Notes: a model not told the origin generated them from the sequence alone. DNA of 12,474 nt from an uncultured Clostridia bacterium (GCA_934272745.1 CAKQSI010000051.1:1-12474); one strand, 5' to 3'. Positions 1-5,922 are shown, counted from the first letter of the stretch. Program-made: numbers and translations.

Positions 1-51
1 GGCGATAACGATCTGCTTCCGGCGATGATGCTTTCCCTGTGCCGGACTTGA
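1..51 (+). CDS. Possible C-terminal end of a gene entering from the left (partial)
   Basis: Frame 1 of the plus strand is open from the window edge and ends at a TGA at 49-51, giving the residues GDNDLLPAMMLSLCRT. The other two plus frames hit stops early in this stretch. A strong hairpin follows 28 bases later, as expected at the end of a transcription unit. Sixteen codons are too few to assign a family, and the minus strand is also open here, so this is a weak call that needs the upstream sequence. Confidence 0.25.
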   Translation, partial: GDNDLLPAMMLSLCRT

Positions 52-79
52 AAACCCGGGCGATGATTATAAAACCACA

Positions 80-112
80 GGCGGAGCCACCGGATTATCC
101 GGTGGCTCCGCC
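80..112. terminator. Perfect 15-bp inverted repeat with TTA loop, likely terminator
   Basis: The arms at 80-94 and 98-112 (GGCGGAGCCACCGGA and its exact complement) enclose a 3-base TTA loop. On the plus strand the hairpin is followed by a G-run rather than a T-run. On the minus strand it is followed by TGTGGTTTT, a modest T-tract. It could end a gene entering from the left, end the minus-strand lipoprotein transcript, or be a dispersed palindrome. Confidence 0.5.
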
Positions 113-575
113 GGGGGTTATGCTTACGTCATAACGAAGGGAATCCCTATCCATACAAAAGTATAAAAGCAAAATTCCGGTCGATGATAAAACCGGTGCG
201 GGCGGTTCTTTCCTCGGCTCTTGCCTGCTTTGCCGCGGCATTTGATTTTTCCCGACGCTTGCGGGCGATTTTTAAACGTTCGCGCACAGGGGCATTGGGG
301 CGCAATGAAAAGTGCTTTGTTTCCAAAATCGCAATACGTCCCTTAAAAAAGGGAACGTTTCAGCGTTTTATCTGGTTTTTATGGGCGTGCGTGCAAGGGA
401 CGATTTTGATTTTTCTGCCCGAAGCGGGGTTTGCCTTTCCGTCTTTTGCGGGGCGGCAATCTTTTGGTTTTCGGGCGGAATCATTCCTGCTTGGACGGGG
501 AGGCGGTGCTGCTTTCCGCGGGCGGGCAATAGTTTCCGCCTTGCGCGGGAGGAGAACGTTCCGCTTTTGCGGGCG
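113..575. other. Region without a convincing gene; broken coding-like stretch on minus strand
   Basis: About 460 bases lie between the hairpin and the stop codon of the minus-strand lipoprotein gene. No reading frame has both a convincing start and a recognisable product. On the minus strand, 359 to 150 is open and reads as a protein-like Lys/Arg/Ala/Glu-rich stretch (for example VRERLKIARKRREK), stopping at 147-149. Just upstream in another frame, 484 to about 368 encodes a 38-residue basic ORF starting MIPPENQKIAAP. The two could be parts of one small basic protein broken by a frameshift, or chance. The plus-strand reading across this stretch has no usable ribosome binding site and low-quality content. 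Confidence 0.3.
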
Positions 576-3200
576 TCAGGAAAGGGTCAACTTCGCCCAG
601 ACGGCGTAGTGGTCGGAGTAGTAAATGCCGCCCGGCGCCTTTTCGTCCCGGATGCGGAATTCCAGCGCGGTCAGCGTTTTCGAGCAGAAAATGAAGTCGA
701 TGTTGGTCGTCCAACCCGTGCCGTTTCCGTAATTGTGATAACTCAGTCCGCTGTCGCTGTCGGGCGCGGCGGCTTGCGCGTCGGTAAAGTTTCTGGCAAG
801 CGTTTTATAGCATTTGCTGCCCGAATCGGTGTTGAAATCCCCCGCGATTACGGAATTATGCCCGGTGGCGTTCGCACGGGAAGCAATCAGCGCAATGCCG
901 TTTTCCCGCGCCTGTTTCGAGGAGTTGTCGAGATGGGCGTTAAATACTTCGAGCGGTTTTTTGGCGACGGAATCGTACAGCGTGGCGTGTACGGCGAACC
1001 GCTCGTAAGCGGCGCCCCATTGCCCGGAAAGGGCGGGACTATCCGGCGTTTCGCTTAAATAAAAGCGCGTTTCTTTGGTCAACGAAAACCGGGAAGAAAA
1101 GAAGATCGCCAGCCCTTCCGGGTTGCTTCCCGTCGATCTGCCGTACCAGACCGATGCGTAGTCCGGCAGCAGCGTTTTCAGATCTTCGTACTGCGATTTC
1201 GCCACTTCCTGCAATAAAACGACGTCGGGCGCAAGGTCTTTCAGATAGTCCGCAATCAGCGGGCAACGCACCTGCCAGCGCTTGTTTCCCGTGTCGTTTG
1301 CGTTCGTCACCTTGCAATTCAGACTTATAACGTCGTAGGTCGGGCGGGTTTTGTCGTAAACTTGCGGCGTTCTGTCCGTTTCCAGCATAGAAAATTCCAG
1401 CGCCGCCGTTTGCGAACCCTCTTCTTCAAACGCCGTCATGACGTTGAAAACCACGACTTCCGCGCCGAACCCCGCAGCGTTTTTCAGCGAAAATTGCACG
1501 TATTCCGCCTCGCCGTCCGTGGTGACGGAAAGAATGAACCGGTAAACTTTGCCCGGGGTAAACGTGCGCAGAGCGTCCTCGGCGGGAATGAGCGCAATCC
1601 CGGCGTTTTCGGCGTCCGCCGCAACGTATTTTTGCAGAGAGAAGCCGAAATATAGCGGGATTTCGCCCGCGGCGTTCATTGGTGAATTGCCCGCGGCACT
1701 CGTAAACGAATTACCTGCGCCCGTTTGAGCCGCGGCGCCGTTGGTCCGGTTGTCCGGTTCGGTGGCGGCGCTCGTCGCGCTGCCGTCCGCGGCAGTTTCC
1801 GCGCTCGTTGCGCTGCCGTTTGCGTTTCCGGTCACCGCAAAATCAAAAATCAGCGTGTATCTGCCGACAAACGCCGTGCCTTTTTCTTTTGCCGCGACGT
1901 GGCGGAAAAACAACGTGCTTGTTTTTTCGGACTGCTGCGCGCGCAAGGTGCAAAAAAGTGCGTTTTCACGCAGCAGGGCGGAAGAAGCGCCGCTTTTGGT
2001 CTGCGCGGCAAAGGTGCCGGGGTTTGCCGCAAGTTGCGGGTTGACCGTCTGTTTGTTGGTTTTATTCCATTTATCGCCGGAAGTCCGGATCGTTTCCGGA
2101 CGGGCGCCGCAGGTTTTGCAAACGCCGTCCTGATTGATTTCGTGCGAGCCTCGCGCGGGGAGAATAGCCTCGCTTTCCGAAAGTTCGTCCTCGCCGTCCA
2201 AAGAAAACAGCCTTTTGCAAAGAGTGCATTTTTGGTGGGCGATGTTCCCGATTTTGCTGCACGTGGGTGTGTTTTCCGGCACTTCTGCCAGATTGTGGGC
2301 GGTGAAAGAGGAGATCAAAAGCGCCGCTTCGTCCGTTTCGGTCAGGTTTCCGTCGGAACCCGCAAGGAATAATTTCCCGCAATCGTTACATTTTTTGTGC
2401 GCTTTTACGCCGTCCGTTTCGCAGGTCGCGGGGACTTCCGGAACGGTTTGCAGGGCTCTGTGCGCCGCCGGGTCGATGGGGAGAAGAAAGTCTGCTTCCG
2501 TCCCTTCATCGTCGCGGTCGGGGAAAAAACACCGTTTGCAGACGGTACATTTTCGATAGGAAAGGTTACCGGTTTTGTTGCAGGCAGGCGCGATTTCCGG
2601 AACTTCTATCAGGTTGTGAGCGGAAAATGAGAGAATCACAAGCGCCGCTTCGTCCGTTTCGATCAGGTTTCCGTCGGAATCCGCAAGGAATAATTTCCCG
2701 CAATCGTTACATTTTTTGTGCGTTTTTACGCCGTCCGCTTCGCAGGTCGCGGGGACTTCCGGAACGGTCTGCATGGCTCTGTGCGTCGCCGGGTCGATGG
2801 GGAGAAGAAAGTCTGCTTCCGTCCCTTCATCGTCGCGGTCGAGGGGAAAGGTTCTGCCGCAAAGGGTGCATTTCCGATAACTTCGGTTTCCGATTTTGCT
2901 GCACGTGGGGGCGTTTTCCGGCACGATTACCAAATTATGGGCGGTAAATGCGGGGATTGTAAGCGACGCTTCGTCCGCTTCGGAAAGTTCGCCGTCGGCG
3001 CCTGCAAGGAATAATTTTCCGCAATCGGTACATTTTTTATGTGCTTTTACGCCGTCCGCTTCGCAGGTTGCGGGGAGGAGGGGGACTTCCGTAAAAGAGT
3101 GCGTGTGGGGCGGGTCCGGCGGAGGTTGGGTTCCGCAAGCCGAAAGCGCGGCGCACAGCGCGGCAAAAAGCAAGATGAAGATAAGGCGGCGCTTTCTCAT
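576..3200 (-). CDS. Surface lipoprotein: CxxC repeat blocks plus endonuclease/exonuclease/phosphatase (EEP) domain
   Basis: An 874-residue exported lipoprotein. A signal peptide (MRKRRLIFILLF...) ends in a lipobox LSAC with Cys22 as the lipidation site, so it should sit on the outer face of the membrane. Residues ~40-365 are alternating Cys-rich repeats, type A (ATCEADGVKAHKKC..CGKLF) and type B (PTCSKIGN..KCTLCGR). Each has C-x10-C-x2-C spacing, and the A+B block recurs every 107 residues at 44, 151 and 258. A final CKTCG lies at 361-365. Residues ~390-615 form an unidentified, beta-rich-looking region interrupted by a Ser/Thr/Ala/Asn-rich insert at ~458-512. Residues ~622-874 are an EEP (DNase I-like) fold with LLQEV (Glu665), NAHLDN (His756), GDFN (Asp788, Asn790), NIDFIF (Asp835) and SDH (Asp863, His864), so the catalytic set is intact. 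Substrate is unknown: nucleic acid, phospholipid or another phosphoester. AGGAGG lies upstream of this ATG. Confidence 0.92.
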   Translation of the reverse strand: MRKRRLIFILLFAALCAALSACGTQPPPDPPHTHSFTEVPLLPATCEADGVKAHKKCTDCGKLFLAGADGELSEADEASLTIPAFTAHNLVIVPENAPTCSKIGNRSYRKCTLCGRTFPLDRDDEGTEADFLLPIDPATHRAMQTVPEVPATCEADGVKTHKKCNDCGKLFLADSDGNLIETDEAALVILSFSAHNLIEVPEIAPACNKTGNLSYRKCTVCKRCFFPDRDDEGTEADFLLPIDPAAHRALQTVPEVPATCETDGVKAHKKCNDCGKLFLAGSDGNLTETDEAALLISSFTAHNLAEVPENTPTCSKIGNIAHQKCTLCKRLFSLDGEDELSESEAILPARGSHEINQDGVCKTCGARPETIRTSGDKWNKTNKQTVNPQLAANPGTFAAQTKSGASSALLRENALFCTLRAQQSEKTSTLFFRHVAAKEKGTAFVGRYTLIFDFAVTGNANGSATSAETAADGSATSAATEPDNRTNGAAAQTGAGNSFTSAAGNSPMNAAGEIPLYFGFSLQKYVAADAENAGIALIPAEDALRTFTPGKVYRFILSVTTDGEAEYVQFSLKNAAGFGAEVVVFNVMTAFEEEGSQTAALEFSMLETDRTPQVYDKTRPTYDVISLNCKVTNANDTGNKRWQVRCPLIADYLKDLAPDVVLLQEVAKSQYEDLKTLLPDYASVWYGRSTGSNPEGLAIFFSSRFSLTKETRFYLSETPDSPALSGQWGAAYERFAVHATLYDSVAKKPLEVFNAHLDNSSKQARENGIALIASRANATGHNSVIAGDFNTDSGSKCYKTLARNFTDAQAAAPDSDSGLSYHNYGNGTGWTTNIDFIFCSKTLTALEFRIRDEKAPGGIYYSDHYAVWAKLTLS

Positions 3201-3238
3201 GGCGGCGTTCCTCCTGAAAAATTTTATAGTTTTTCTAT

Positions 3239-3267
3239 ATTATACTAAGGAAAAGCGCCTTTGTCAA
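3239..3267 (-). promoter_or_regulatory. Consensus sigma-A promoter for the lipoprotein gene
   Basis: On the minus strand, TTGACA (3267-3262) and TATAAT (3244-3239) are separated by exactly 17 bp, a perfect housekeeping promoter. The predicted transcription start is about 30 bases upstream of the ATG at 3200, leaving a short AT-rich leader with CAGGAGGAA as ribosome binding site. This argues for strong constitutive expression unless a repressor acts. Confidence 0.9.
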
Positions 3268-3298
3268 CCGGGAAGAGAAACGAAGGCGGAGAATATTC

Positions 3299-3327
3299 TT
3301 GACGAATCGGCAAAGGTATGATAGGAT
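3299..3327 (+). promoter_or_regulatory. Candidate sigma-A promoter for the YwaF-like/PPTase operon
   Basis: TTGACG at 3299-3304 and TAGGAT at 3322-3327 are spaced 17 bp. The -35 matches 5 of 6 consensus bases and the -10 matches 4 of 6. It points away from the lipoprotein promoter, making 3239-3327 a divergent promoter region. The transcript would begin near 3334 and carry the 20-bp repeat array in its leader. Confidence 0.5.
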
Positions 3328-3378
3328 AGAAAAAACGGTTTTTACTGCCTGACAAGCAGTTGCAATTTCGTGTTTGCT

Positions 3379-3498
3379 CCCGGAATCCGTCCGGCACGCC
3401 CGGAGCCTGCCCGGAACAGTCGGAATGCCCGGAACGCCCGGAGTCTGCTCAAAACGTCCGGCGCCTGACTGAAACGCCCGGAATCCGTCCGAACAAGG
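3379..3498 (+). repeat. Degenerate ~20-bp tandem repeat array (about six units)
   Basis: Units start at 3379, 3399, 3419, 3437, 3457 and 3477, most beginning CCCGG and ending in ACG; for example CCCGGAATCCGTCCGGCACG, then CCCGGAGCCTGCCCGGAACA. One unit is 18 bases and the rest are 20-22. The last unit runs directly into the AAGGAG ribosome binding site of the gene at 3512, so the array is in its 5' untranslated leader. There are no conserved spacers, so it is not a CRISPR array. Confidence 0.75.
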
Positions 3499-3511
3499 AG
3501 AGAAAAAGGAT

Positions 3512-4207
3512 ATGAAATACAATCTGTACGCGATTTTCGGCGCGGCGGCGGTTTTCGGGCTGTGTCTGGTTCTTCGGAAGTGTAAGCGGCGCGGCGGCGT
3601 ATTGCAGGTGCTGGCGGCGGCGCTGCTGCTGTATAAAACGGTCTATTACGTCAAAAAAAATCTGACGACGGAGTTCTGCCCGCCCATCGAAATTTCGGCG
3701 CAAAGTTATTTTGCGGTGCCGCTTTTGTACCTTTTCGGCGGCAAAAAGTGCCGTCCCGCGGCGGCAGTGCTCGGCATTCTGTGCGGCGCCGGATTTTTCC
3801 TTGGGTACGGCGCGCTGGGCTTTTGCATCTGGAACAAACTGCCGCACAACGCGTTCTTTACCGCCGTCGTCTGTCACGGAATTTTGCTGACGCTCGGCTG
3901 GTTTTCGCTTGCGGAAAGCCGGTTTTCCGCGCCCGGCGGAGGCGTGCTGCCGTTAGTGCTGTTTATGGGGCTTTGGGCGGTTCTTTTTTATAAAGAAGGG
4001 GGCGCCGATCTCTTTTTCTGGCGGGTGCTGCGGCCGAAGTTTTTGTTCCCCGCAAGCCGCCCCTGGCAAATTCCGGCGGCGCTGGGGTACTACGGCGCGC
4101 TGGTGTTCCTCGTCGTTTTGGTGGAACGCCTCTTTTTCCGCTGGAACGCGGCGCTGTTTTCGGAGACAGAAGCCGCAACTTTGGAAAGGGCAAAGGAGGG
4201 CGAATGA
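3512..4207 (+). CDS. YwaF/TIGR02206-like integral membrane protein
   Basis: A 231-residue polytopic membrane protein with about seven hydrophobic segments (roughly residues 4-21, 28-46, 62-77, 82-103, 113-131, 145-160 and 186-206). Features resembling the YwaF/TIGR02206 family of unknown function are the polar-aromatic segment around PPIEISAQSYF after the second helix, a mid-protein His pair (His112, His122, in HNAFFTAVVCHG) and a Pro-Trp before the last helix (PWQIP, 184-188). The length of about 230 also suits that family. The assignment rests on motif recall and is moderate. AAGGAG lies at 3495-3500, 11 bases before the ATG. Its TGA overlaps the next gene's ATG (ATGA at 4204-4207), so the two are probably translationally coupled. 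Confidence 0.85.
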   Translation: MKYNLYAIFGAAAVFGLCLVLRKCKRRGGVLQVLAAALLLYKTVYYVKKNLTTEFCPPIEISAQSYFAVPLLYLFGGKKCRPAAAVLGILCGAGFFLGYGALGFCIWNKLPHNAFFTAVVCHGILLTLGWFSLAESRFSAPGGGVLPLVLFMGLWAVLFYKEGGADLFFWRVLRPKFLFPASRPWQIPAALGYYGALVFLVVLVERLFFRWNAALFSETEAATLERAKEGE

Positions 4208-4977
4208 GTACGGTCGTGGCGTTCGTCCGCCTGTCCGGTCTTACGGAAGCGGATTTCAGCCGCACGCTTGCGCGACTGGACGAGGATACGCGGGCGCGGA
4301 TTTTATCTTGTACGAATGAGAACGGCAGGAAAGAAAGTCTTGCCGCGCGGCTGTGCCTTTCTTTGGCAAACGCGGTCTATCAGGGACGATTTTCGGGAGG
4401 ACGTCCCTTAAAAATCGATCTTTTTTCGGTAATCGAGGAACGGGGCGACGTTTTGGCGGTTGCGGTAAACGGCTGCGCGAAGGAGGCGGATAACCGGGGT
4501 TTCGCGGCAGGAAACGAGGATTTTGCGGCGGGCAATGCGGATTTCGCGGCAGAAAACGAGGATTTCTTAGCGGAAAGCGCGGGCGTTCCGGCATTTTTGC
4601 CGGGCAGTTTTACGCGCCTTTCTTCCGGGCTTTTTGCCAACCTGTCGCATACGGACGGCGTTGCAATGGCGGCGGTTTCCGACTGCCCCGTAGGGGTGGA
4701 CGTGCAGACGGTGCGCGCCGTTTCCGCTGCGGTGAAAAGCCGGGTGTGTGCGGAAACGGAGCGGGCGGAAATTGCGGCTTCTCCTGATCCCGACCGGGCG
4801 TTTATAAGGCTGTGGACGAAAAAGGAAAGTTTCGTGAAAAGTCTGGGGAGGGGCATTGCAACCGATCTTGCGGCGCTGAATTTTGCCGCAGGTGCGCCGC
4901 AGCCGACCGGGGTGCGCTTTTTTTGCGGGGAGGTTTGCGGCGCGCCGTACGCTGTGTGCCTGCGGGAAGAGAAATGA
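4204..4977 (+). CDS. Sfp-type 4'-phosphopantetheinyl transferase with internal 7-residue repeat
   Basis: A 257-residue cytoplasmic enzyme that would transfer the 4'-phosphopantetheine arm of CoA to a Ser of an acyl or peptidyl carrier protein. Family signatures are NLSHTDGVAMAAV (146-158), GVDVQ (164-168) and WTKKESFVKSLG (204-215). Asp166 and Glu208 match Mg-binding acidic residues of the family, but the second acidic position of the GxDxE motif is Gln168. Residues 100-127 are four copies of a 7-residue repeat (FAAGNED, FAAGNAD, FAAENED, FLAESAG), an insertion before the NLSH motif that I do not expect in the family core. The start overlaps the upstream stop and is preceded by AAAGGAGGG at 4192-4200. 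No NRPS, PKS or carrier-protein gene is in the window, so the client is unknown; it may serve the cell's own acyl carrier protein. Confidence 0.92.
   Translation: MSTVVAFVRLSGLTEADFSRTLARLDEDTRARILSCTNENGRKESLAARLCLSLANAVYQGRFSGGRPLKIDLFSVIEERGDVLAVAVNGCAKEADNRGFAAGNEDFAAGNADFAAENEDFLAESAGVPAFLPGSFTRLSSGLFANLSHTDGVAMAAVSDCPVGVDVQTVRAVSAAVKSRVCAETERAEIAASPDPDRAFIRLWTKKESFVKSLGRGIATDLAALNFAAGAPQPTGVRFFCGEVCGAPYAVCLREEK
4501..4584 (+). repeat. In-frame 21-bp tandem repeat (four copies) inside the PPTase gene
   Basis: Four consecutive 21-base units encode FAAGNED, FAAGNAD, FAAENED and FLAESAG. The first three are closely related at both DNA and protein level and the fourth has drifted. The unit is a multiple of three, so copy number can change without breaking the frame. 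It probably forms an acidic surface loop. Confidence 0.85.
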
Positions 4978-5035
4978 GGCAAACTTTTACGGTAAATGCG
5001 CGGCGTTTTTTTAATAAAATTACGGAGATAAAGTG

Positions 5036-5064
5036 AAAGCAGGGTTTGCCCCTGTTTTTATTTT
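5036..5064 (+). terminator. Intrinsic terminator of the YwaF-like/PPTase operon
   Basis: AAAGCAGGG and CCCTGTTTT pair around a TTTGC loop (nine pairs with one G-U) and are followed by a T-rich tail to 5064. It starts 58 bases after the PPTase stop. Confidence 0.8.
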
Positions 5065-5073
5065 GTAATGAAA

Positions 5074-5106
5074 CGCGCCCCGCAAGGCATTGCCTTGCGG
5101 GGCGCG
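5074..5106. terminator. Perfect 15-bp hairpin with ATT loop
   Basis: The arms at 5074-5088 and 5092-5106 are exact complements (CGCGCCCCGCAAGGC) around ATT. It lies just after the operon terminator and has no strong T-tract on either side, only TTT on the minus strand. Its design (15 bp, 3-base A/T loop) matches the hairpin at 80-112. It may be a back-up terminator or a dispersed palindrome. Confidence 0.45.
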
Positions 5107-5160
5107 CCTGTTGCCGAACAGCAACCTGCGGAGGCGGTCGGCTGACGTGCGGCGCCTTGC

Positions 5161-5188
5161 AAAAAATGCCGGGTGGGGGAACCCGGCA
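5161..5188 (-). terminator. Intrinsic terminator on the minus strand
   Basis: Read on the minus strand, TGCCGGGT and ACCCGGCA pair around a 6-base loop and are followed immediately by T6 (the A-run at 5161-5166), a canonical rho-independent layout. No minus-strand gene lies to its right up to spoIIE, so it either ends an unannotated minus-strand RNA crossing the DnaA-box region or blocks antisense read-through. Confidence 0.6.
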
Positions 5189-5194
5189 ATAACG

Positions 5195-5237
5195 GAGCGT
5201 ATTTTTTTCGTTTTATGACAAAATAGGGTAAATTTTG
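5195..5237. other. AT-rich stretch beside the DnaA boxes, possible unwinding element
   Basis: This segment contains ATTTTTTTCGTTTTATGA followed by AAAATAGGGTAAATTTTG, clearly richer in A/T than its surroundings. It starts about 70 bases to the left of the box cluster. No clear DnaA-trio series was recognised, so its role as a duplex-unwinding element is inference. Confidence 0.35.
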
Positions 5238-5272
5238 CGGAAAGCACCACTTCTTTTTGTGGTGGCGGAAAA

Positions 5273-5533
5273 TGTGGAAAAGTGCAAAACTTTTCCTGCA
5301 AAATGTGGATAAGTGGGCGAAGTTATCCACTTGCCCGCAAAAATTGTGGACAACTCACGTTGCCTTCTGTGGACAGACGGTAAAATTGTGGATAAGCCCG
5401 TCCCCCGTTTTTGCCTGATAAAACCGACAAAATAGCGCAAACTTCGCCCGGAATCGGGAAAGTTTGCCCATTTTTGCCGCGACAAAAAATGGTACAATGC
5501 AAGGGTGCCGTTTTGTGGACAAGCGGGGGATAA
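5273..5533. promoter_or_regulatory. Cluster of DnaA boxes, candidate oriC or DnaA-titration/regulatory site
   Basis: Compared with TTATCCACA/TGTGGATAA, perfect boxes occur at 5304-5312 and 5387-5395. Boxes with one mismatch lie at 5273-5281, 5323-5331 (opposite orientation), 5345-5353 and 5514-5522. Boxes with two mismatches lie at 5368-5376 and 5525-5533. The five central boxes start 19, 22, 23 and 19 bp apart, close to two helical turns. Two perfect 9-mers plus so many near matches in 260 bp is far above chance. The boxes are direct observation. Whether this is an origin, a titration cluster such as those known in Bacillus, or a regulator of the downstream spoIIE is inference. No dnaA or dnaN gene is in the window. 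Confidence 0.75.
5490..5498 (+). promoter_or_regulatory. Candidate extended -10 promoter upstream of spoIIE
   Basis: TGGTACAAT fits the extended -10 pattern TGnTATAAT with one mismatch. There is no good -35 at standard spacing. It lies 425 bases before the spoIIE start and just before the rightmost DnaA boxes, so a transcript from it would cross two boxes and two sets of repeats. No Spo0A box (TGTCGAA-like) was noticed in this interval. Confidence 0.35.
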
Positions 5534-5642
5534 CGAGGTGGGAAAATCCGCCGCTTTCCGGCAAAACTGGGAAGGGGGTATTTCGCGGGGATTGCCCCAA
5601 AACTTACGCCGCCGCATAAGCGGAATTTACGTTTCCGATTCT

Positions 5643-5729
5643 GCACCCGGCGGCTACGGAAACAGGATTTCGGGAGCGGGAGCCGAAGCGGAATTTGCGT
5701 TCCGGTTTCGCACCCGGCGGCTACGGAAA
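5643..5729 (+). repeat. Direct repeat, two copies 67 bp apart
   Basis: GCACCCGGCGGCTACGGAAA occurs identically at 5643-5662 and 5710-5729, with weaker similarity extending to the left of both copies (TTTCCGATTCT and GTTCCGGTTTC). Confidence 0.85.
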
Positions 5730-5781
5730 GGAAACCGTAGGGCAGTGAGTGGCGGCTTTCGCGACGATAACGCGTGCCGCA

Positions 5782-5911
5782 AAAAAGAACGGGGATCCCC
5801 GTTCGTCGTGCCTTAAAAAGAATGGGGGTGCCGTTCGTCTTTCATTAAAAAGAACAGGATCTTCGTTGCCCGCATTCAAAAAGAACAGGGACAAACCGTT
5901 CGCCGTCCCGC
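5782..5911 (+). repeat. Degenerate ~33-bp tandem repeat (four units) before spoIIE
   Basis: Units begin with AAAAAGAA at 5782, 5815, 5847 and 5878 and run 31-34 bases, sharing a GTTCGTC-like segment in the second half. The array ends directly before the spoIIE ribosome binding site (CAAGGAG). Its frame is open into spoIIE and would encode KKNG/KRTG-type repeats from a GTG at 5749, but that start lacks a ribosome binding site. Confidence 0.8.
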
Positions 5912-5922
5912 AAGGAGAAAAA

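Noticed and set aside
184..609. A 141-codon plus-strand frame left of and overlapping the lipoprotein 3' end.
   Set aside because: It has no ribosome binding site and low-quality composition, and it overlaps the real minus-strand gene.
3379..3498. Possible CRISPR-like array.
   Set aside because: The units are contiguous and degenerate, with no unique spacers and no cas genes nearby.
4204..4977. PPTase as evidence for a nearby non-ribosomal peptide or polyketide cluster.
   Set aside because: No synthetase, carrier protein or tailoring gene occurs in the window; the neighbours are unrelated.
5033..5068. An 11-codon frame (GTG start, ribosome binding site GGAG) after the PPTase gene.
   Set aside because: It coincides exactly with the intrinsic terminator hairpin and is too short to support.
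5749..5922. Upstream GTG start for spoIIE adding 58 residues.
   Set aside because: It has no ribosome binding site and the added residues come from a tandem repeat array; CAAGGAG sits properly before the ATG at 5923.
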